Of a stretch of DNA of 64,000 nt, positions 58,012 through 64,000 are shown piece after piece; within the stretch, counting starts at the first letter, position 1; every line of letters begins with the position of its first letter. A program made the translations under genes and the position numbers. The notes below the pieces were generated by a model that was not told where the DNA came from, did not search any database, and was given only the letters and a program-made list of their open reading frames with translations. The stretch spans positions 122,295 through 186,294 of the forward strand of contig JAGFNQ010000280.1 of NCBI GenBank assembly GCA_024364735.1, written 5' to 3'. The stretch comes from Boesenbergia rotunda (lineage: Eukaryota; Streptophyta; Magnoliopsida; Zingiberales; Zingiberaceae).

Positions 58012-59669
58012 TAAACAGTTATACTTCATTGTTTACCTAATGTTCTTAACTGTTATAAGTTTTTACTTAACTTTGAATTGTGTTGCCATAAATCAAAAAG
58101 GGGGAGATTGTTGGTGCAGGAAGCACCATATCAAACCTTATTTTGATATTGGCAAAGGATTCAATGTTAAGTTTATTTGTGATCTAACAATGTTACTCAA
58201 GTGTGCAGGAAAAGTCCTAGCGAAGGGCTACTAGGCACCTGGCGAAGGACTGCCAGGAAACAAAGTCCTAGCGAAGGGCTGCTAGGCACCTGGCGAAGGG
58301 CTGCTAGGCACCTGGCGAAGGGCTGCCAGGAAACGAAGTCCTAGCGATGGACTGCTAGGCACCTGGCGAAGGAATGCCAGGATACAAAGCCCTAGCGAAG
58401 GACTGCTAGGCACCTGGCGAAGGAATGCCAGGATACAAAGCCCTAGCGAAGGACTGCTAGGCACCTGGCGAAGGAATGCCAGGATACAAAGTCCTAGTGA
58501 AGGACTGCTAGGCACCTGGCGAAGGAATGTCAGGATATAACGACCTAGCGAAGTACTGCTAGGCACCAGGCGAAGGACAGCTTGGTATTGAAGACTTGGC
58601 GAAGGATAGCTAGGCACCCGGCGAAGGACTGCTGGGAAAAAGTCCAATCGGAGGAGCCAGTTGGCATCAGGTACATTCTCTCGAGAGGAGTAGGTGAGGA
58701 CGCGTTCCCTGTCGTGGGAACAGTAGGCGTCGGTTCGACCTAGGGCTCCATTTGGGAGGCCCAAAGTCAGAACCAAGACAGCTAAGGCTGTATAAAATTA
58801 ATATAATATTGCTCTATGTTGTTTTGGACTAACCCTGGATGCAGGACCGAAGGAACGAGTGTCTGCAGCTCAGAGAGCCTCAAAAGTGTGAGGTGAAAGC
58901 TGAGTAGGGTGCCCGGAGTGTCCCGGGCACCCCCAAGGTGAACACAAAATAAAGTAAAGCAAAATGAGCTTTGGCAGCTTATGGGCAGGGCGCCCCCGTG
59001 CTCCCGGGCGCCCCCTGCTCCCGGGCACCCCAGATGGTCCGGGCGCCCCCAGTTGAAGCTAACGAAACAGAACCCAGCGAAGCCAACGGATAAGAGGAGA
59101 CCCGGTCAACCCGGGCGCCCCAGCATTCCGGGCGCCCCCGTCAAAGCATGATCTCGAGTTTTAAGGGATCAGAGCTGACCGAGAGGGAATCGGATCGGTT
59201 GACACGTGGGGGGGGGGCGCCCACGACGTCCCGGGCGCCCCAGGGGCTATAAATAGGCCCTCGACCCCAAGGCTTCTAACAATCACTTCATCCAACGCAT
59301 TCACGCTCTTCTACGCTCGCACTCTGCTCCGAAAACCTCCCGACTCGAGATACAAGCGCCGACGACGTCCTCCTGCTCTGAAAAGGCAATCCACACTGGA
59401 CGTCGGTAACTAAGAGCTTTCTTTAAAGTTTATATTACTATACTTGTAATTCAATACTTGTAAACTGGTTTTGCGAAAATATAGAATTGCCCGCAGAAAA
59501 CGGTCAACGACCGTGGGCCTTGGAGTAGGAGCCGACCGCGACTCCGAACCAAGTAAAAAACTTGGTGTTTGCGTGTTTGATTTATATTTCCGGTGCGTAA
59601 TTTCTCTAACTTATTAATCCGAACGTTTTACGATATTCACCCCCCTCTATCGTTTCTCTCGATCCAACA
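58012..59669 (+). mobile_element. Element E: Copia 3' end with LTR
   Basis: 58012-58093 is residual interior, 58094-58108 the PPT (AAAAAGGGGGAGAT), and 58109-59669 the LTR (TGTTGGTGCAGGAAGC...GATCCAACA). The LTR has about a dozen CCTAGCGAAGG...GCTAGG hairpins (58215-58640) and CCGGGCGCCCC palindromes (58900-59250). The interior is cut on the left by the gypsy LTR. Confidence 0.88.
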
Positions 59670-59862
59670 GAGTATACTTGACCTTATTAGAAGGGCTTCC
59701 CTAACGTACTATCATCTCACCTCCACCCAATACTAGGTTGTTCAAATCTCAATTTAAATCATTTTGTCCTTAGTCTAACCAGTCCTAAGTCTAAGCATTA
59801 TAATTTGCAGAAGGAAATAAACAATCAAGCATGCAATTAAACAAAATCGTAATTAAAACAAA

Positions 59863-61524
59863 CTATCTAATTATGAATATGGTTTTTATATTGGCTCCCC
59901 CTGGACTATAGCCTCGATAATGGTTAGGCAAGATGTGAATATTGTCCTTGGGGATCCAATACTGGTTTGGTCTAGCTTGTTTGTTCAAACAGAGCTTGGG
60001 GACCCATGCTTGGACTTTGGTTCTAGGTTGGTTCAATACAGCATAATAAGATCGTTGACTTGACTTGGTTCGATACCCGAGTCCGGATCGATTATGAACG
60101 GACTTCTGCTTTCCAAGGATCATGTCAAGAGCCTTGGAACCTGAAGTGAACCATTCTAAGCCAACTCTGAGCTCCTTGACTTGAGTTTTCAAGGAGAAAT
60201 TCTCTTCCTCAAGCTTTTGAACTTGAGTTGAGTTTCCTTCTTGAATTGGCTCAGTCAAGGATCTCGAGTTGACTTCCTCTTTCAGGAGCTTTACTTCCTG
60301 TCGGAGGGACTCGACCCGGATATTGGCTTTCGCCAAGTTGCAAGATAAATAAGAAATTAATTTTGAATGTTCATAATCTGAATAACCCCTTACCGTAATT
60401 TTCCCGTTCTCCGAGATTGTAAGCCTTCCGTCGTCTAGTTCTGAGTCTGATCCGGAGTCGACGTCTTCCGAGGATGTTAGGCCGAGGAGATTTGCGTGTG
60501 GGACTTCTTCTTCTTCTTCGGAAGATGATTCATCCCAAGTGGCTTAGAGAGCCTTCTTTCTTTGCGCCTTCTTGGTCTCCTTCAGATTGGGGCACTCTGA
60601 CTTGTAATGTCCCTTTTTATTGCACTCGTAGCAGGTAACGTTCGGCTTGCTCTTCGAGGTTGTTGAAGGTTCTGATGGATCTTCCTTTCTTCGGCTTGCT
60701 TTCTTTTTGTTTGTTTGGTACTTTAGCTCCTTGTAGTAGTCCCGAGCTAGCCGAACCAATTTGGGTCGATCCCCTTTGCTATCTTCTGAATCTGAGTCTG
60801 AGTCAGACTCGGGTGCTGATTGAATCTTTTTACTTGGGGGCTTTTCCTTGAGGTTTTACTGCAATGAAAGCTATACTCTTCTCGGCCAAAGTGGCGTTAG
60901 TCTGTTCATGCAGTTTTAATTCAGAGAAAAGTTCATCTAATTTAATTTTATAAAGATCCCTGGAAACCTTGTAGGCATCTACCATGGATGCCCACAGTGT
61001 GTTCCTTGGGAATGCGTTTAGTGTATACTTGATTAGGTCACGGTTCTCGACCTTGTGACCTATCTTATGCAGCCCATTCATCAGCTCTTGGATTCTGGCG
61101 TGGAGCTGTGCTGCTGATTCTCCTTCGTTCATCATGATCGTGTAGAGTCTGTTCAGCAACAGATCTCTTTTGCTGATCCTGGTGTCGGAAGTGCCTTCAT
61201 GCAGCTCAATCAGCTTGTTCTAAAGCTCTTTAGCGTTGTTGAAGGGTCCCACCCAGTTCAGCTCATCCTTGGTCAAACCGCATTGCAAAGTCTGGGTTGC
61301 CTTTGAATCAGCCTCGATTTTCTTCTTCAACAAGGCGTCCCATTCGGTATAGTGTTGCACCACTCCTTCTGCGTTCTTGGGAATCTCCAGCCCAGATTGG
61401 ATGATTATCCACATGTCCACCTGAGTTTTCAAGTGGACTTCCATCCTGCTTTTCCAGTAGGAGAAATCTTCTCCACTGAAAAGAGGAGGTCTGACAGTGC
61501 TGAATCACTCTTGCATGGCCATTT
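59863..61524 (-). pseudogene. gag of element D, decayed
   Basis: Copia UBN2 gag from about 61524 (ATGGCCATGCAAGAG, then an early TGA). Readable: RPPLFSGEDFSYWKSRMEVH, a stop near 61218, IELHEGTSDTRISKRDLLLN, LHARIQELMNGLHKIGHKVE and LNAFPRNTLWASMVDAYKVS. After a break near 60830 a zinc knuckle follows (CYECNKKGHYKSEC, near 60630-60590, all four ligands kept), a stop at 60544-60546, an acidic stretch, then a last open frame 60336-59863 with a coiled coil and the tail GSKALDMILGKQKSVHNR. That tail aligns in type with the tail of element F gag. No protease follows. Confidence 0.85.
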
Positions 61525-61735
61525 GAATTTTAACTGTAAAATTAAAACAAAAAAACTTGATCCAAGACTGAGTCTTGGATTAGTAGTGAGGGAAGAAAAT
61601 ATAATAACGAAAGGAAAAAAATCGAGTGGTGTTGCACCAACCTCGATTAACGAGAAAGATTTGAAAAAAAATTAAAAATTTTGTAAATCCGAAAAAAACT
61701 TTCAAACTGGTGGTTGCACCAAGTTTGAGCCACCC

Positions 61736-61747
61736 GCTCTGATACCA
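61736..61747 (-). promoter_or_regulatory. primer-binding site of element D (tRNA-iMet)
   Basis: Minus strand TGGTATCAGAGC, two bases after the LTR end. Confidence 0.93.
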
Positions 61748-62986
61748 CTTGTCGGATCGGAGAAAATCGATAGAGGGGGGGGGTGAATATCGATCGAAGA
61801 ATTTCGGATTAAAAGTTAGAGCGATTGCGCAGCGGAAAAACAAAAATCAATGCTAACAAGTTTCTTTTACTTGGTTCGAAGCCTAGATCGACTCCTACTC
61901 CAAGGCCCATGGTCCTTGACCGTTTACTTTGGGCAATTCTATAATTCACACAGATAAGTACAAGAATAGAATATGGAATTGAGTACAGTACTTTAATAAA
62001 ATTTTTACCGATGATGGAAAAGTAACAAAATCTGAGTGGGTCGTCGTTGGTGCTTGAGACGTGAGCACGGTGCTTTCTGGAGCTAAGCGCTTGGAGAAAA
62101 CAGTTGGAAGAAGTTATTCTGATGCTTTGGAGGTGAACCCCCTTATATAGCAGCCATAGGGGCGCCTGTATCGATGGGGGCGCCTGACACGTGGCCTCTC
62201 CTGCGAGAATTCCAATCCGCAGGCTCGGTCAGTGCTTATTCCCTTCACTGGGGCACTTGGACTGATGGGGGCGCATGTGTTAAGATGGGCGCCTGAGCTG
62301 ACTTGGTCCAGAGGCTTCGTGGCAGTTTGCTTCGATGGCTTTGAAATAGCCTTACATTGGGGCGCCCGTATCCTTACGGGCGCCTAGCCCAGTGAGGCGC
62401 CTCACTCCATTGTGGTGCCTGAGCTGCAGAAACCCGTTCTTTCGTTCCCTCCAACCATGGTTAATTCCAAAACATACTACGCAAGACTGTTAGAAATTAT
62501 TTACAGCCTTAGCTGTCTTGATTCTGACATTGGGTCTCCCAAATGGAACCCTAGGTTGAACCGACGCTTACTGTTCCCTCGCACGGGGAACGCGTCCTCA
62601 CCTACTCCTCTCAGGAGAGTTTACCTTTTGCCAACCGACTCCTCCGGTTGGACTTTTGCCCAATCCTCCCGATCAGGTCTTCGTGCCCAACTTCCGATCA
62701 GGTCTTCTTGCCCAACATCTGGTCAGATCTTCGGTGCCCAGCTCTTTGCCAGGACTTCTTGCATAGTCCTCGACCAGGACTTCTTTGCCCAACTTCCGGT
62801 CAGGTCTTCTTGCCCAGTCCTTTGCCAGGACTTCTTGCCCAACCCTTTGCCAGGACTTCTTGCCTAGTGTACCTAGGACTTTCCTGCACACTCAGTAAGC
62901 TTGTTAGATCACAACAACACCTTAACTTCTGAACCCTTTGCCATTATCAAAACACAGGTTTGACTTTGGTGCTTCCAGAACCAACA

Positions 62987-63182
62987 CATTAGGCGTCGGT
63001 TCGACCTAGGGTTTCCGGTGAAATCCAAAGTCAGAACTAATGAATTAAGGCTTAAGATTATATGTTTTGCATAGTCTTATATCAATTCTATTTTTATGCT
63101 TAATCTGTTTAACTTAATTAAGTTTTATTTTTTGTTTAACCCTAATTGAACCTGGGTTGATGCATATCAAAAAGGGGGAGAT
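62987..63182 (+). mobile_element. Copia interior/LTR fragment with PPT
   Basis: Starts with TAGGCGTCGGTTCGACCTAG as in the LTR of element E (58723-58742), then AT-rich sequence and a PPT (AAAAAGGGGGAGAT) before a new LTR start at 63183. Confidence 0.65.
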
Positions 63183-64000
63183 TGTTGGTACCCCGATTAG
63201 TTTTGATGTGCTCAACTAGGTTAAGTTAGGTCCTGTGTTTTCTAATCCCTCTGCTATGTGTGCAGGAGCTTAGGTGTAGGACCGATGCACGTGAGAGGGG
63301 GGATGAATCACGTGACTTTTAAAATCTTTGTTATAGAATCAAAGTCGATAGAAAATTTTACGATGCTTTGAAAAACGTGTGCAGCGGAAAAATTAAAACA
63401 AAAAGCAAAAGCGAAAAATAATAAAAAATTACACGAGGAGTTTTACATTGTTCGGAGCCTTCGGTGACTCCTACTCGAAGACCCAGGCTCCTTGAGCCTT
63501 TCCTGTGGGCAATCCACTAAAAACCTCTACCGGCGAACTCCTGGTAGAGTGATTCGAATACAAGATTAGGTGGAAGTGTAACAACCCTACATTTCCCCTT
63601 ATAATGATTTAAGTGCAGACAGAACAAAAATTATGTTACCCAACACTTAGATTTATCTGAAGTAGCTTGGGTATTGGGAGCGATCTTCCGGCAACGGTCG
63701 GACAGCGTTGAGTCAAAGCACAAACCGCAGCAGAGGAGCGTGGAAGCAAGAGAGTGCCAAAGCTTGAACCAGAAAATTTTTTCTCTCTCTCCTAGAGGGC
63801 TTGCTTGCTTCCTTTTATAGTGCATCGATGCATGATCTTCTCAGCTCAAATTTTATCCATCAGCAAGAATGAATAATTCAAACAAGATAATGTTTCTATC
63901 TTTGCTTCACTTAAATAATGTAAATAAAATTTAATCTGAAAAGTTAACCAAGAGGTTTTATCCTCTTACCTCACTAAGGTTTTTTTTTTCGAAAAAATAA
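63183..64000. mobile_element. LTR start interrupted by another LTR, cut by window end
   Basis: 63183-63274 begins a plus-strand LTR (TGTTGGTACCCCGATTAG). At 63275 another LTR-like sequence begins (TGTAGGACCGATGCACG, with the GGGGGGATGAATCACG block found at the same place in the minus-oriented LTRs) and runs past the window end. The frame at 63631-63825 is not a recognisable gene. Confidence 0.6.

Larger units (their letters stand above)
59670..62986 (-). mobile_element. Element D: Sirevirus-like 5' LTR and gag, no pol
   Basis: Minus orientation: 5' LTR 62986-61750 (plus reading TGTCGGATCGG...GAACCAACA), PBS, gag (below), then a stretch at 59697-59745 shared with element B (CTTCCCTAACGTACTATCAT), ending at the LTR of element E. 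No pol. It could be the other half of element C, since both match consecutive parts of B, but its LTR is of a clearly different subfamily. Confidence 0.85.

Noticed and set aside
58282..58776. 164-residue frame with repeats FLRQVPSSPSLGL
   Set aside because: It is the CCTAGCGAAGG hairpin array of LTR E read in one frame.

Overview
The window is a transposon-dense piece of an angiosperm nuclear genome. The plant assignment rests on spliced genes with GT..AG introns, a plant-type F-box/LRR/FBD gene family, Mutator-like (MULE) and CACTA transposases, Ulp1-protease genes of the kind carried by plant MULEs, and LTR retrotransposons primed by initiator tRNA-Met. The many Copia LTRs with short-palindrome arrays and repeated polypurine tracts look like the Sirevirus lineage, which is abundant in monocots. 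I therefore lean towards a monocot, but the species cannot be read from the sequence. Only one host gene looks intact: the F-box gene at 26619-28194 (minus strand, 3 coding exons, with a likely 5'-UTR exon near 31.8 kb).

Region by region. (1) 1-75 is the 3' part of a second F-box copy, and 21552-22430 is its 5' part. The ~21.5 kb between them is a transposon block. It holds a near-intact MULE transposase (1020-3168, +), two Ulp1-protease genes on the minus strand (4163-5079 broken; 8822-20054 with an intact catalytic domain), several clusters of CAGGCCC hairpins, and a fold-back element (5255-8468). A solo LTR (A) sits inside one coding exon of the second Ulp1 gene. A young, structurally complete but pol-less Sirevirus-like element (B, 11160-18561) is nested in that solo LTR. 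Both insertions have exact 5-bp target-site duplications. (2) 21.5-32.3 kb holds a segmental duplication of the F-box gene and its leader. The intact copy carries a 2.1-kb TIR element in its 5'-UTR intron, and the paralogue supplies the empty site. (3) 32.3-44.1 kb is a second TIR/fold-back element split by a pol-less Copia element (F, 33308-42532). The gag gene of F is split by solo LTR G, which itself contains solo LTR H and a 713-bp TIR element. (4) 44.2-50.3 kb has a MITE, a CACTA fragment with the TNP2 N-terminus, and a Ty3-gypsy LTR-gag-protease fragment whose gag is cut by a Copia solo LTR. (5) 50.3-64 kb is a stack of Copia elements (C, D, E and others) around the 3' end of a chromodomain Ty3-gypsy element with a 3.36-kb LTR. 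A single N at 53866 sits on one of its joints.

Themes. Three gag-bearing Copia elements (B, F, D) all lack recognisable pol. Elements of different classes (MULE, fold-back, Copia LTR, CACTA, gypsy LTR end) independently carry arrays of short perfect hairpins. Two pol-less elements share an ordered series of structured non-coding repeats together with repeated polypurine tracts.
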